Assembly: GCA_003152315.1 (NCBI GenBank) | Contig: PLZV01000019.1 | Coordinates: 1-51,556, forward strand | Length of the DNA stretch: 51,556 nt | Origin: Verrucomicrobiota bacterium | Lineage (GTDB): Bacteria; Verrucomicrobiota; Verrucomicrobiia; Palsa-1439 | Direction: 5' to 3' | Part shown: in pieces, positions 1 through 7,558 of the stretch | Numbering within the stretch: the stretch's first letter is position 1 | How the letters are laid out: every line of letters begins with the position of its first letter | Translations under genes and position numbers: made by a program | Notes under the pieces: model-generated | The model's database searches: none | Told to the model about the DNA's origin: nothing | The model's input: only the letters and a program-made list of their open reading frames with translations

Positions 1-107
1 ACCAAGCGCGCTTTCAGAGATGACGCTGAACATTGGCCGACCTGCCGGAGCTTTCCTTTTGCGTCGTCATTCTTAGCGAAACGAAGAATCTGGTTCGCAT
101 TCAGGCT

Positions 108-134
108 AGACCCTTCGCTTCGCTCAGGGTGACA
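108..134. repeat. Dispersed repeat, TGTCACCCTGAGCGAAG type
   Basis: Read on the minus strand this is a version of the motif GTCATCCTGAGCGAAGTCGA, which recurs at 24577-24606 and 24690-24719. It lies just upstream of the flavoprotein gene. The rest of 1-193 shows no gene that I can support. Confidence 0.6.
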
Positions 135-193
135 GTATTCTGGGGCTATTCGCATTGACGTGGGGCGGGGCCGCTTTCATGCTTGTCTGATTC

Positions 194-1423
194 ATGAATT
201 CACGACGCGTCATGGTGGTGGGCGGGGGTGCGGCTGGTTTTTTTGCGGCGATCACTTGCGCGGAGGCGATGCCAACCGCGGAGGTGACGATCCTCGAGAA
301 GTCGGCGCAGTTTCTTTCCAAGGTGCGCATCTCCGGCGGGGGACGATGCAATGTGACGCACGCTTGTTTCGATGCGCGGGAGTTTGCGACGCGGTTCCCG
401 CGAGGGGAACGGGCGTTGATCGGGCCGTTCCAGCGATTTCAGGCGAGCGATACGGTCGCGTGGTTCAAGGAGCGGGGCGTGAAGCTCAAAACCGAGAGCG
501 ATGGGCGAATGTTTCCCACCAGCGACTCGTCAGAGACAATCATCGATTGCCTCGTCGGCGCGGCGAAGGCGGCGGGTGTGAAGCTCGTGGCGCATTGCGG
601 GGTGGAGAGTGTGGTGAAGGGCGCGAAAAGCGGATTCGACCTGACATTGGCGAATGGCGAGACGCAGGCGTGTGATCGGTTGCTGTTGGCGACGGGCGGG
701 TGCCGCACGGCGGCGGCAGGACAATTGGCGGTTTCGCTCGGGCATAGTTTGGAAACGCCGGTGCCGTCGTTGTTCACGTTCCACTCGGTAGCGGCGTGGT
801 TGCGTGATTTGGCAGGGATTTCGGTTGAGTCGGTGGAGGCGTCCGTGCCGGGCACGCGCTTGCGAGAACGGGGCGCGCTGCTGGTGACGCACACGGGATT
901 GAGCGGGCCGGTGATTCTGCGACTCTCGGCGTGGGGCGCGCGGACACTGCATGATTGCGACTACAAGTTTGCACTGCATTTGAACTGGTTACCGCACCTC
1001 GGCGCCGAGGTGATTGCGGCAGAGTTGAACGCGCGGCGCGAGCAACAGCCGGCCAAGCTGGTCATCAACACGCCGATTGCTCCCCTACCCGCCCGGCTCT
1101 GGGAACGCCTGGTTGTGACGGCGGGCGTCGAACCGGACATGCGCTGGTCGCGGTTGACCCGCGCGGCCCAACACCGGCTGATCCAGCAGTTGATCCGCAC
1201 GGAAACGACGGTGACCGGCAAGAGCCTGAACAAGGACGAGTTTGTCACCTGCGGTGGGGTGTGTTTGCGCGAGGTGAATTTCAAGACGATGGAGAGCCGG
1301 ATCTGTCCGGGCCTCTACTTCGCTGGCGAGTTGCTGGACATTGACGGGATCACCGGCGGCTTCAATTTCCAGTCGGCCTGGACGACTGGCTGGCTGGCCG
1401 GGCGGGCGCTGGCTGGCGATTGA
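194..1423 (+). CDS. NAD(P)/FAD-dependent oxidoreductase, BaiN/HI0933 (YhiN) family
   Basis: A 409-residue flavoprotein, the usual length for the family. The N-terminus has the dinucleotide-binding motif GGGAAG at residues 10-15, then an acidic residue at the end of strand 2 (ILEKS). The family signature SGGGRCNVT is at about 47-55. The C-terminus carries the FAD-contacting FAGELLDIDGITGGFN block followed by the SAWTTGW segment. Members are cytoplasmic FAD proteins of poorly defined substrate; BaiN of gut clostridia reduces bile-acid intermediates, but that role cannot be assumed here. The ATG at 194 places the Rossmann motif immediately after the start, as expected. It stands alone, with the FHA gene 177 bp downstream after a hairpin repeat. 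The family call is secure and the substrate unknown. Confidence 0.9.
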   Translation: MNSRRVMVVGGGAAGFFAAITCAEAMPTAEVTILEKSAQFLSKVRISGGGRCNVTHACFDAREFATRFPRGERALIGPFQRFQASDTVAWFKERGVKLKTESDGRMFPTSDSSETIIDCLVGAAKAAGVKLVAHCGVESVVKGAKSGFDLTLANGETQACDRLLLATGGCRTAAAGQLAVSLGHSLETPVPSLFTFHSVAAWLRDLAGISVESVEASVPGTRLRERGALLVTHTGLSGPVILRLSAWGARTLHDCDYKFALHLNWLPHLGAEVIAAELNARREQQPAKLVINTPIAPLPARLWERLVVTAGVEPDMRWSRLTRAAQHRLIQQLIRTETTVTGKSLNKDEFVTCGGVCLREVNFKTMESRICPGLYFAGELLDIDGITGGFNFQSAWTTGWLAGRALAGD

Positions 1424-1457
1424 AAGGCAGTGGTGAAGCGCGACACGGAAACGACGC

Positions 1458-1488
1458 GGCGGGATACCTGAACGACAGGCATCCCGCC
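1458..1488. repeat. Palindromic repeat / possible terminator hairpin
   Basis: Arms GGCGGGAT (1458-1465) and ATCCCGCC (1481-1488) pair perfectly, and an inner CCTG/CAGG extends the stem. There is no T-tract, so it reads more like a dispersed REP-type palindrome than a classical intrinsic terminator, although it sits 35 bp after the flavoprotein stop codon. Confidence 0.5.
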
Positions 1489-1599
1489 CTACAATACGGA
1501 GCTGGTGTTGGAGAGGAGTGAAAAATCAAAATTGACTTGGTTGAAGCTAGCAAGCATCATGCGGGACGGTTTTAGCTAGCTGCGCACGGAGATCACTGA

Positions 1600-2106
1600 A
1601 TGCCGAAATTGCACATCCTGTCAGGTCAGTTGGAGGGGAAGGTATTTGACCTGCTCGAAGAACGCGTGACCATTGGCCGCGGATTGGACAACGTGGTGCG
1701 GATGGAAGACGGCACGATGTCGCACCACCATGCGATGTTCGTTCTCGAAAAAGACGGCTACAAGCTCCGCGATCTCAACTCGACCAACGGCACGCGCGTC
1801 AACGGCATGCGCATCACCGAGTCGAAGCTCAACAATGGCGACGCGGTCCGCATGGGCTCCGTCGAGATGCGGTACGAGTCCGACATCAAGAAAGCCAGCC
1901 AGCCGCTGCCGCCGACGCAAACCGGCGTGGACATCACCCAGGTTGGCAAAGGCGGCGGCCCGCCGCCGGCGTTCGGCTCTTCCTCGCCGTTCGGCCGCAA
2001 GAAAGCTGGCGGCGCCAATGTCTGGATGTGGGTGGTGCTGGGACTCGGCGCGGTCGCCATCGTGGTCCTCGGCTGGTTCGTCTACAAATTCTTCCAACTG
2101 AGCTAG
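1600..2106 (+). CDS. FHA-domain protein with C-terminal membrane anchor
   Basis: A 168-residue protein. Residues 1-95 form a forkhead-associated domain, a phosphothreonine-binding module. The hallmark residues are visible: GRG at 26-28, SHHHA at 41-45 and LNSTNGTRVNG at 59-69. A proline/glycine-rich linker (about 100-138) follows. A single hydrophobic segment at about 141-162 (WMWVVLGLGAVAIVVLGWFV) ends in the short tail YKFFQLS, so the FHA domain should face the cytoplasm from a tail-anchored position. No kinase gene is adjacent. A diverged copy of the 3' end, with the tail reading YKYFQL, lies at 5722-5770, which shows that this locus took part in a duplication with the hemB 3' end. Confidence 0.85.
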   Translation: MPKLHILSGQLEGKVFDLLEERVTIGRGLDNVVRMEDGTMSHHHAMFVLEKDGYKLRDLNSTNGTRVNGMRITESKLNNGDAVRMGSVEMRYESDIKKASQPLPPTQTGVDITQVGKGGGPPPAFGSSSPFGRKKAGGANVWMWVVLGLGAVAIVVLGWFVYKFFQLS

Positions 2107-2111
2107 GGTCG

Positions 2112-2270
2112 TCAGCGCGCCGATGATTTGTCGCGGAGCGAGCTCAAGAGGCGCTGCTCCTTGGCTTTGCGGTCGGTTTTCGGCCATTGGCCACGGGCTT
2201 CGACTTCGCGGAGCGCAGCCATCAAGGTCTCGACACGCTCCTCCGAGGTTTGCCGCAGACGACAGCGGCG
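2112..2270 (-). pseudogene. Remnant C-terminus of an unidentified gene
   Basis: The minus strand is open for about 52 codons ending at a TGA at 2112-2114. Its composition is protein-like: charged and helical, with REVEARGQWPKTDRKAKEQR in the middle. Upstream the frame is closed by a TAG and no start is apparent. It converges on the FHA gene and seems to be the tail of a deleted gene. I do not recognise the family. It could be a chance open frame. Confidence 0.3.
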
Positions 2271-2400
2271 TCTCGTCTAACTCGGCTTGCGGAGGTTCCG
2301 CCGAATGGTTTCGTCGAGGTGCAGGTTCATTGGTGAAATTGCAACACGATGACGGCAAGGACGGAAGTGGAATTGGGGTTACGTCTCAACGGACTGACGA

Positions 2401-2481
2401 AACTAATCCTTCAGCCACTTGGCGGCTGGTTGGGCCCAGTAGGTGAGGATGATGTCGGCGCCGGAGCGGCGGAAGCCGGTG
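2401..2481 (-). repeat. hemB 3'-end copy 1 (81 bp, exact)
   Basis: Base-for-base identical to 8622-8702, which is the last 26 codons of hemB including the stop, plus two bases beyond it. It is in the same orientation as hemB. The match breaks abruptly at both edges: base 2400 versus 8621, and base 2482 versus 8703. It forms the left border of the FRG/HigBA module. The exact identity suggests recent duplication or gene conversion. Confidence 0.9.
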
Positions 2482-2625
2482 TGCAACGAACTGAATCTGT
2501 CCCGCGTACAGGGTTGTCCCGAAGAGCGACTAACAACAAACGAGCCGACCCCCTTCCGGTTGTCTGCCACTTCACACTTGTTCTACTCTGACGGGGAGCT
2601 ACAATCCGTGGGGGGGGGAGTCCCT

Positions 2626-3519
2626 ATGGAAGACACATCTGGCTCATACGAGACTTTCGAACTTAAGTCTTTCTCTGACTTCGTCACGCTAATCGAGGTG
2701 GCATCGGAGATGCGAAAGGAAGAAGGTTCAAACGCGATCCCTTTATTCCGCGGACAGCCTGTTGATGAACCCCTCTTGCCAAGAATTGCACGAGACCACA
2801 ACCTCCGCAAGAAATACGATGATATGTCTACGTTTCCATTCCTTGAAACGGAGGCACGGATTCTGGATGAATTCAAGCGGCGCTCGCGGCCATATCTTGA
2901 TTATGAGCCGGACTCCGAGTGGGATTGGCTCTCCTTGGCACAGCATCACGGACTGCCAACTCGGTTGCTTGACTGGACTGAAAACCCGCTTGTAGCACTC
3001 TATTTCGCACTGAATAAGTCCAAAGCAGCTGGGATTGTCTGGATGTTGACGGCCGACGATGACGTTGTGGTGAAGCCGGTAAAACAGAACGATCCATACG
3101 ATCAAGAGAGGACAAAGCTATTTCGCCCCAATATAGTCTCTCCTCGAATCATCGCTCAGAGCGGCTGGTTTTCGCTTCACAAGTACATGAAACACACTGA
3201 CGGGTTTCTGGTCCTTGAAAAGTTAGGGTCATATCGTAGTGGACTAACGAAGATTATCGTTTCGGACGAGCCCACTACCGTGTTAAAGCACCTGGACGCA
3301 TGTGGCATGAATGCCTCAACACTCTTCCCTGGACTCGACGGGCTGTGCGACTTTCTGAAATGGCAAGACTCCGCTAGGAATCGTCGTCCTTTTCTGATGC
3401 CGAGAGCGATTGGCGAACCGGACCCCGATCCGCCCCCAACTCTGCGGGAGAGACTTGAAAAACGAGGTATTGTCAAATCAGATGGCAGTCGTGCGCGCAC
3501 CGCTCGAAACCGTCGCTGA
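2626..3519 (+). CDS. FRG-domain protein
   Basis: A 297-residue protein if started at the ATG at 2626, which follows a G-rich ribosome site (GGGGGGAG). The frame is open back to 2443, but that stretch lies in the hemB-derived repeat and its flank and is unlikely to be coding. The FRG signature is clear: FRGQ at 41-44, then LAQHHGLPTRLLDWT with PLVALYFAL at about 104-129. FRG domains are of unknown biochemistry and often occur in mobile or defence gene sets (family knowledge). The C-terminal 40 residues are proline- and arginine-rich. Base composition is AT-richer than in flanking hemB or flavoprotein DNA, consistent with acquisition. It is followed 54 bp downstream by the next plus-strand gene. 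Confidence 0.85.
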   Translation: MEDTSGSYETFELKSFSDFVTLIEVASEMRKEEGSNAIPLFRGQPVDEPLLPRIARDHNLRKKYDDMSTFPFLETEARILDEFKRRSRPYLDYEPDSEWDWLSLAQHHGLPTRLLDWTENPLVALYFALNKSKAAGIVWMLTADDDVVVKPVKQNDPYDQERTKLFRPNIVSPRIIAQSGWFSLHKYMKHTDGFLVLEKLGSYRSGLTKIIVSDEPTTVLKHLDACGMNASTLFPGLDGLCDFLKWQDSARNRRPFLMPRAIGEPDPDPPPTLRERLEKRGIVKSDGSRARTARNRR

Positions 3520-3573
3520 CGTGTTTTCCTATTCGCTCGATTTTGTGGAGATTCTAAGGCACCGGTAGGCATA

Positions 3574-3867
3574 ATGAAGAAGCGGAAGCAAGCGCAGATG
3601 ATACAGCCTGTCCCACCTTTTGAACGTGGGCAGACTTTAGGAGAAATTCTTGCGAAATGGCGTTCTTGGTATCCTTTTACCTTGAACAACTCCCTGAAGG
3701 ATCGTCGGCAACGTAAACATGTTGAAGAAGGTCTTGTCACGGCCAGGAAGCTTGAGGAGCTTCTGGAATTGTCAATGTTTGCTTACCAGCCCATTGTGAA
3801 GCTTTGCCGGAGGTCAAACAAAAATGCGAGGACGATCCTGTGGCACGCGCCGCATGGGGCAGGCTAA
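3574..3867 (+). CDS. Hypothetical protein, probable 5' part of a frameshifted gene
   Basis: A 97-codon frame starting at ATG 3574. The first 70 residues look genuine: charged and helical, with HVEEGLVTARKLEELLELSM. The last 27 residues overlap the next frame and look arbitrary. The following frame (3804-4544) has no good start or ribosome site and begins in mid-protein style, so one longer gene broken by a single-base shift near 3780-3805 is likely. I recognise no family. It lies in the AT-rich FRG module, in the same direction as the FRG gene. Confidence 0.4.
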   Translation: MKKRKQAQMIQPVPPFERGQTLGEILAKWRSWYPFTLNNSLKDRRQRKHVEEGLVTARKLEELLELSMFAYQPIVKLCRRSNKNARTILWHAPHGAG

Positions 3868-4544
3868 GAAAAGCCCGGCGTGTGGTATCGGCACAGAATG
3901 ACATCGCATCGGAATTGGAGACAATTCAAGAAACGGCATTAGACATGCCTGAATTTGCAATAGAAGGCTTATTGGAAGTCGCAAGCAACGCGATTCAAGT
4001 GCTTGAATCAGTATGCGCACAATATCCCGCCTGTGCGAAGGCATCGGCACGAAACCGCAAAGCATGGCCGGTCATGGCTTCGCGATCTCGCAGCGAGCTT
4101 TTGGCAATTCAAGGGCGTCTTCGCGTACTGCAAGTTGGTGAAGATGCCGAAGGGCTTGCCGACGTGAAAGTCTCTGGATCGACAGCGCGATGCTACGCGG
4201 AAGCGGTTTATGAAACTCTTTCCGAGAACAGAGAACTACACGTTTTGATACAGAGACTCTACGAAGACCCCGACTTCCAAGGCACATCAGTCAACGCGCC
4301 GAAGTGGGCAATTGATTGTGCAGCGTTGCCGACATTCAACAGCAAGAACTTTAAGGCATGGTGGGGAGTAGCGGAAGTCATGTTGAGAGACCAATGCGCG
4401 GACTTGGTTCACCGACCAGAGTGGGCGAACACGACAAGGCACAGCGTTTGCCGAAATGACTTTGGGGAGTTGCGAATCGGAACAGCACAAACGCGCATCC
4501 TTGGAGCAATCAAAGACGCCCTCCACAACCTTGCCGCTAAGTAA
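3804..4544 (+). CDS. Hypothetical protein, probable 3' part of the same gene
   Basis: A 246-codon frame whose only early start is TTG at 3804, inside the previous frame, with no ribosome site. The reading frame is already open and protein-like upstream of the TTG. This supports a frameshifted single gene of about 320 residues rather than two overlapping genes. The protein is mostly helical and soluble, with two tryptophan-rich spots near the C-terminus (FKAWWGVAEVM). No domain is recognised. Its position behind the FRG gene and ahead of a toxin-antitoxin pair suggests an accessory or defence setting (inference). A sequencing error is an alternative to a real lesion. Confidence 0.55.
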   Translation: MPEVKQKCEDDPVARAAWGRLRKARRVVSAQNDIASELETIQETALDMPEFAIEGLLEVASNAIQVLESVCAQYPACAKASARNRKAWPVMASRSRSELLAIQGRLRVLQVGEDAEGLADVKVSGSTARCYAEAVYETLSENRELHVLIQRLYEDPDFQGTSVNAPKWAIDCAALPTFNSKNFKAWWGVAEVMLRDQCADLVHRPEWANTTRHSVCRNDFGELRIGTAQTRILGAIKDALHNLAAK

Positions 4545-4705
4545 ATTGGTTTTTTCTGCCGTTTTTTTCCGTTGGCGGAAACACACAGAAGAAAACTGCT
4601 TTACCTTTGTTCTAGTAGTCTCGCTCCGTTGAAAGAACCAAAAATAAAAGAACGGAAGAAATGGCAAACTTCCGCCAGTTGGTTACGTACCGGAGATGGG
4701 CAATC

Positions 4706-4843
4706 ATGACGAAAACCGTATTGCGGCTAATCAGATCAATCATCGAACGGGTGGCTGACGATCCGCTGCGTCTTTGTATAGTGTTGGGATTCATCGTAAT
4801 CACGTTCGCAATGTATTTGATGTACTTGCTCGCACGTCATTAA
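4706..4843 (+). CDS. Small single-pass membrane protein (hypothetical)
   Basis: A 45-residue frame: an amphipathic basic N-terminus (MTKTVLRLIRSIIERV) and then one membrane segment (LCIVLGFIVITFAMYLMYLL). GGAG lies about 10 bp before the ATG at 4706; an upstream ATG at 4661 would add 15 residues. No family is recognised and the length makes the call uncertain. It lies between the hypothetical gene and the antitoxin, in the same direction as the FRG gene. Confidence 0.35.
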   Translation: MTKTVLRLIRSIIERVADDPLRLCIVLGFIVITFAMYLMYLLARH

Positions 4844-4947
4844 GCCGTCAGTTGCTGCGGCCTTCCGTAAAGGAAACTCCGCTGCCTGCAGTCGATTACG
4901 TCGTGGATGAGGGGCTCCGTAGCGTCGGACTGGCGGCGATCCGAAAA

Positions 4948-5238
4948 TCAGGCCGCCACTAATTCGATCTTGAGCTTGCGGCCCAATACTCGTGCGGCTT
5001 TGCCGAGTGTGGACAAGGTAACGGAGGGATTGGAGGTGTCCAGCAAGCGATCGACTGCCGCCCGGCTCGTGTGCATTCGTCCGGCCATGGCCTTTTTGGA
5101 CAGGCTCTGCGATTTCATCAGCTTTTCCAACTGCAACGCGACCGCACGCTTGGCGGCCTTGAGTTCCACTTCTTCGAGAATCCCCTCTTCCTTGAGGAAA
5201 TCGTCGAAACTGCTTCCCCGGTATTTGTTTTTATTCAT
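4948..5238 (-). CDS. HTH antitoxin, HigA/XRE type
   Basis: A 96-residue protein from the ATG at 5238, chosen because it overlaps the toxin stop by 8 bp and follows a purine-rich stretch. The helix-turn-helix (about residues 45-85) contains QSLSKKAMAGRMHTSRAAVDRLL. An acidic N-terminal segment (SSFDDFLKEEGILEEVE) is typical of antitoxins that wrap their toxin. It is the second gene of the pair, matching the toxin-first order of HigBA modules. It presumably neutralises the HigB-like protein and represses the shared promoter at 5596-5621. Confidence 0.8.
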   Translation of the reverse strand: MNKNKYRGSSFDDFLKEEGILEEVELKAAKRAVALQLEKLMKSQSLSKKAMAGRMHTSRAAVDRLLDTSNPSVTLSTLGKAARVLGRKLKIELVAA

Positions 5239-5584
5239 GGCCACTCCCGTATAAAGCCTTTCGTTTCTTCGCCAACCGCAGATCTTCCAACGGCGTTTTT
5301 CGGTCCTTCTTGATGAAGCCGTGTAACAGAACAATCTCTTCATCCACTATGACGAACAACGTTCGCGCGATCCGGTTCTTCAACCGTGACCGAATTTCCC
5401 AAATCCCGTCGCCGAGGTTGTCCACCAGCGGCTTTCCAATCGGCCACGCAAACTGTACCGTCTTAATGTCCTCGCCGATGATCTTCTTCTCTTCTTTCGG
5501 CAGGTTTTTCAACCAATCGCGGACCGGCTCGTTGCCGGCCTGGGTTTTGAAGAAAACCACGTGCAAAGGGCGTTCAGCTTTCAT
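5231..5584 (-). CDS. HigB/Gp49-like RelE-superfamily toxin
   Basis: A 117-residue protein of the phage Gp49-like/HigB family. These are ribosome-dependent or related mRNA endoribonucleases of the RelE fold (family knowledge). Recognisable pieces are VFFKTQAGNEPVRDWLKNLP near the N-terminus, GDGIWEIRSR in the centre, and the C-terminal strand ARTLFVIVDEEIVLLHGFIKK followed by a helix containing DLRLAKKRK. It is translationally coupled to the downstream antitoxin. The promoter and a palindromic operator lie immediately upstream. It sits in the module bounded by hemB 3'-end copies, as expected for a mobile stabilisation cassette. Confidence 0.85.
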   Translation of the reverse strand: MKAERPLHVVFFKTQAGNEPVRDWLKNLPKEEKKIIGEDIKTVQFAWPIGKPLVDNLGDGIWEIRSRLKNRIARTLFVIVDEEIVLLHGFIKKDRKTPLEDLRLAKKRKALYGSGHE

Positions 5585-5595
5585 TCATGCCCTAA

Positions 5596-5621
5596 TGTAC
5601 CAAAAATGGTACAGTTGTCAA
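5596..5621 (-). promoter_or_regulatory. Toxin-antitoxin promoter with palindromic operator
   Basis: On the minus strand a perfect -35 TTGACA (5616-5621) is followed by the inverted repeat TGTACCA-TTTT-TGGTACA (5596-5613) and a weak -10 (TACATT) 16 bp from the -35. The operator therefore lies in the promoter spacer, 12 bp before the toxin ATG. This is the classic autoregulation layout for an HTH antitoxin. Confidence 0.65.
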
Positions 5622-5660
5622 CCTGATTGCGGCCAAGAGTTCAAGATTGCAGGAAAAATC

Positions 5661-5719
5661 ATTCCTTCAACCATTTGGCGGCTGGTTGGGCCCAGTAGGT
5701 GAGGATGATGTCGGCACCG
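5661..5719 (-). repeat. hemB 3'-end copy 2 (diverged)
   Basis: The minus strand encodes GADIILTYWAQPAAKWLKE and then TGA. This is the hemB C-terminus with E for the final D and several silent changes, so it comes from a different or older hemB allele than copies 1 and 3. It stops abruptly at 5719, where FHA-tail sequence begins. Confidence 0.85.
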
Positions 5720-5721
5720 TT

Positions 5722-5770
5722 TTTGTGCTCGGCTGGTTCGTCTACAAATACTTCCAACTCGGCCAGGGCG
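5722..5770 (+). pseudogene. FHA-gene 3'-end fragment
   Basis: The plus strand reads VLGWFVYKYFQL, matching the membrane-anchor tail of the FHA gene (2060-2106), but the stop codon is lost. It is joined directly to hemB tail copy 2, giving the order hemB-tail then FHA-tail. That is the reverse of the order in the intact locus and is the junction expected from a tandem duplication or a circular intermediate. Confidence 0.75.
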
Positions 5771-6121
5771 CTGATCGCCGTCGTCGCGATCTTTTGTATC
5801 CGGCTGACGAAGCACGGTTGTTGAGGCCGGTGTTAGGGCCGCTCCTCTTGTGAAACTTTAACGTCCCCGAACAGAGTTTATGAAACCTGCCCATCTTGAG
5901 CCAACCTTGGAAACCCCGAATTCGATGGACGGGAGGGTTGATTCACTGATATTCTCCGCAACGTAAGAAGCAGCGAGTTGACGTGCTGTCAGTGCCAGTC
6001 CGTCCCGGGATGCGGAGCGATTTTGAGACAGCCATCTCAAATCTTCGGGAGGCGATTGTGCCATGTTCGCGCAACGAGCGGTAAACTATACCCTCACGCC
6101 CCCTACCTCGATTTCCCCAAG
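5771..6121. other. Spacer without a supported gene
   Basis: This stretch lies between the FHA fragment and the AraC gene. Short frames on both strands lack ribosome sites and family motifs. I see no promoter or repeat that I can support. Confidence 0.5.
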
Positions 6122-7144
6122 ATGACGGACCAACCGTCCCGCTCGCCACGGGTGGCAGAAGTCGAACCCTCGGAGCTTTTCGCCTTCAAGGAGTGTCAGG
6201 ATCTGTTCCGTAAACGGCTGCGCGAGCCGATGCTCGGACTTATTCCCCAACTGACCGGCCTGCGCCTCCACGTCTTGTGGCATCGCCCGCTGGACTTCCA
6301 GGGACCCGGTGAAATGCCCGTCTTGTGTCCGATGGCGCGCCAACGAGCGGGCGCGAATGGCCGGCGGCCCCGGTACTGCGCGTCCTGCTTGCAGCGTCGT
6401 TGGAAATCCGCCTTGTCCCCGGCCAACCAAGGCCGGCGGTTCATCGGGTCGTGTGGCGCCACCAACTTCTGCGCCCGCCTTCAGGTGGATAAGGTCTGCC
6501 CGCTCACGCTGGTCTTGCAGGCGAGGGTGGCGTCTCGTTCTCCTTCATCCCCCAGGGTCAGCCACGGGAGAAACACCCGGTTCTGGGCGAGGCACGACGG
6601 GGAACCCGTTTCCCCCGCCGCCTTCCATCACGCGGTGACTTTGACGCGTCTGATCCTGCACGATTTGGAATCCACCGCCCGTGCTCGGATGGCCGGGAGC
6701 GGATTGGACAACGCCTTGCGGAGGTTGCACAACACTCGAACCGAGGCCGCGCGCCTGCGCGGGGAACTGCGCCATCGGTTGCCCGACCTCCCGGAATCCA
6801 CGGTCCAACCCGGTTTGGGAAGCCACGCCCAGAAGATCGTTGATGCGATGCTCGACTACGTGCATCAGCATTACCACCGCCCGATCAGCTTGGACGACCT
6901 GGCCTCGGCCATGAAGAGGAACGCCTCCTATCTCTCCGCCCTGTTCAGTCAAACCACCGGCGTGACCTTCCACCACTTCCTGGAAGAAGTTCGGCTCTCC
7001 AAGGCCAGGGAGTTGCTCCGCGATCCTCGAAACCGCGTTGGCGAAGTGGCACGCGCGGCGGGCTATGCCAGCCCCGACGCCTTTCGTCATGCCTTCAAGG
7101 TCCATGAGGGCCTCTCGCCAGAGGCCTGGCGGGCCGGGCAATAA
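6122..7144 (+). CDS. AraC-family regulator with PocR-like sensor domain
   Basis: A 340-residue protein from the ATG at 6122. The frame is open further upstream, but those 48 codons look non-coding. Residues of about 25-150 resemble a PocR-type ligand domain: FKECQDLFRKR at the start, then CPMARQRAG with the pair CASC, and ending in the block GATNFCARLQVDKVCPLTLVL. The last 100 residues are a double helix-turn-helix AraC domain (IVDAMLDYVHQHYHRPISLDD near the start, AGYASPDAFRHAFKVHEGLSP near the end). It probably controls transcription in response to a small ligand or metal. No neighbouring enzyme identifies the target. Confidence 0.85.
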   Translation: MTDQPSRSPRVAEVEPSELFAFKECQDLFRKRLREPMLGLIPQLTGLRLHVLWHRPLDFQGPGEMPVLCPMARQRAGANGRRPRYCASCLQRRWKSALSPANQGRRFIGSCGATNFCARLQVDKVCPLTLVLQARVASRSPSSPRVSHGRNTRFWARHDGEPVSPAAFHHAVTLTRLILHDLESTARARMAGSGLDNALRRLHNTRTEAARLRGELRHRLPDLPESTVQPGLGSHAQKIVDAMLDYVHQHYHRPISLDDLASAMKRNASYLSALFSQTTGVTFHHFLEEVRLSKARELLRDPRNRVGEVARAAGYASPDAFRHAFKVHEGLSPEAWRAGQ

Positions 7145-7558
7145 GTTTGGTCGTTTATCGCCCAAAATCCAAAGAATTATCCGCTTTTCCAAAAACGTAT
7201 CCGTTGCGGAACCGCGGCATCGGTGGTGAAATAGCGCGCGTTTAAAAGACCCCGCCATGCGAGTTGGCGGAAGGTGATTCTTCCCACAGATTGTTTTTGC
7301 GGGGACGTAATAGGAAACGGCCAAGCTGCTTATTCAGGAGTTGGCCTTTAGAACATACATAGGAAAAAGTGTAATTTTTCGCCGAGGGCTTGTCCGAACA
7401 GGGCGCGGAAAATGACGGAAACAAAACAACGAACAACGAAAGGAAATTGAGCAATGTTTACGATATCGAAAGAATCGCAGTATTTACGGCCGCCTCACGA
7501 TGTGGGACGGTTGCGCCGGGGATATTCCGCCGCCAAAATCAAAATACAGGAGTTGGAA
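7145..7558. other. Leader region upstream of the PEP-CTERM gene
   Basis: This is about 410 bp of AT-richer spacer. It contains an inverted repeat with arms GGCCAA (7319-7324) and TTGGCC (7341-7346), and an A-rich stretch. The frame running into the PEP-CTERM gene is open from 7454, but no signal peptide would be at its end, so it is not called coding. No convincing sigma site is seen. Confidence 0.4.

Noticed and set aside
1621-2358. 245-codon minus-strand frame across the FHA gene
   Set aside because: Antisense of a recognised gene; only the separate frame at 2112-2270 looks protein-like.
2443-2625. Upstream extension of the FRG gene
   Set aside because: The stretch begins inside the hemB-tail repeat and has no ribosome site; the ATG at 2626 has a strong one.
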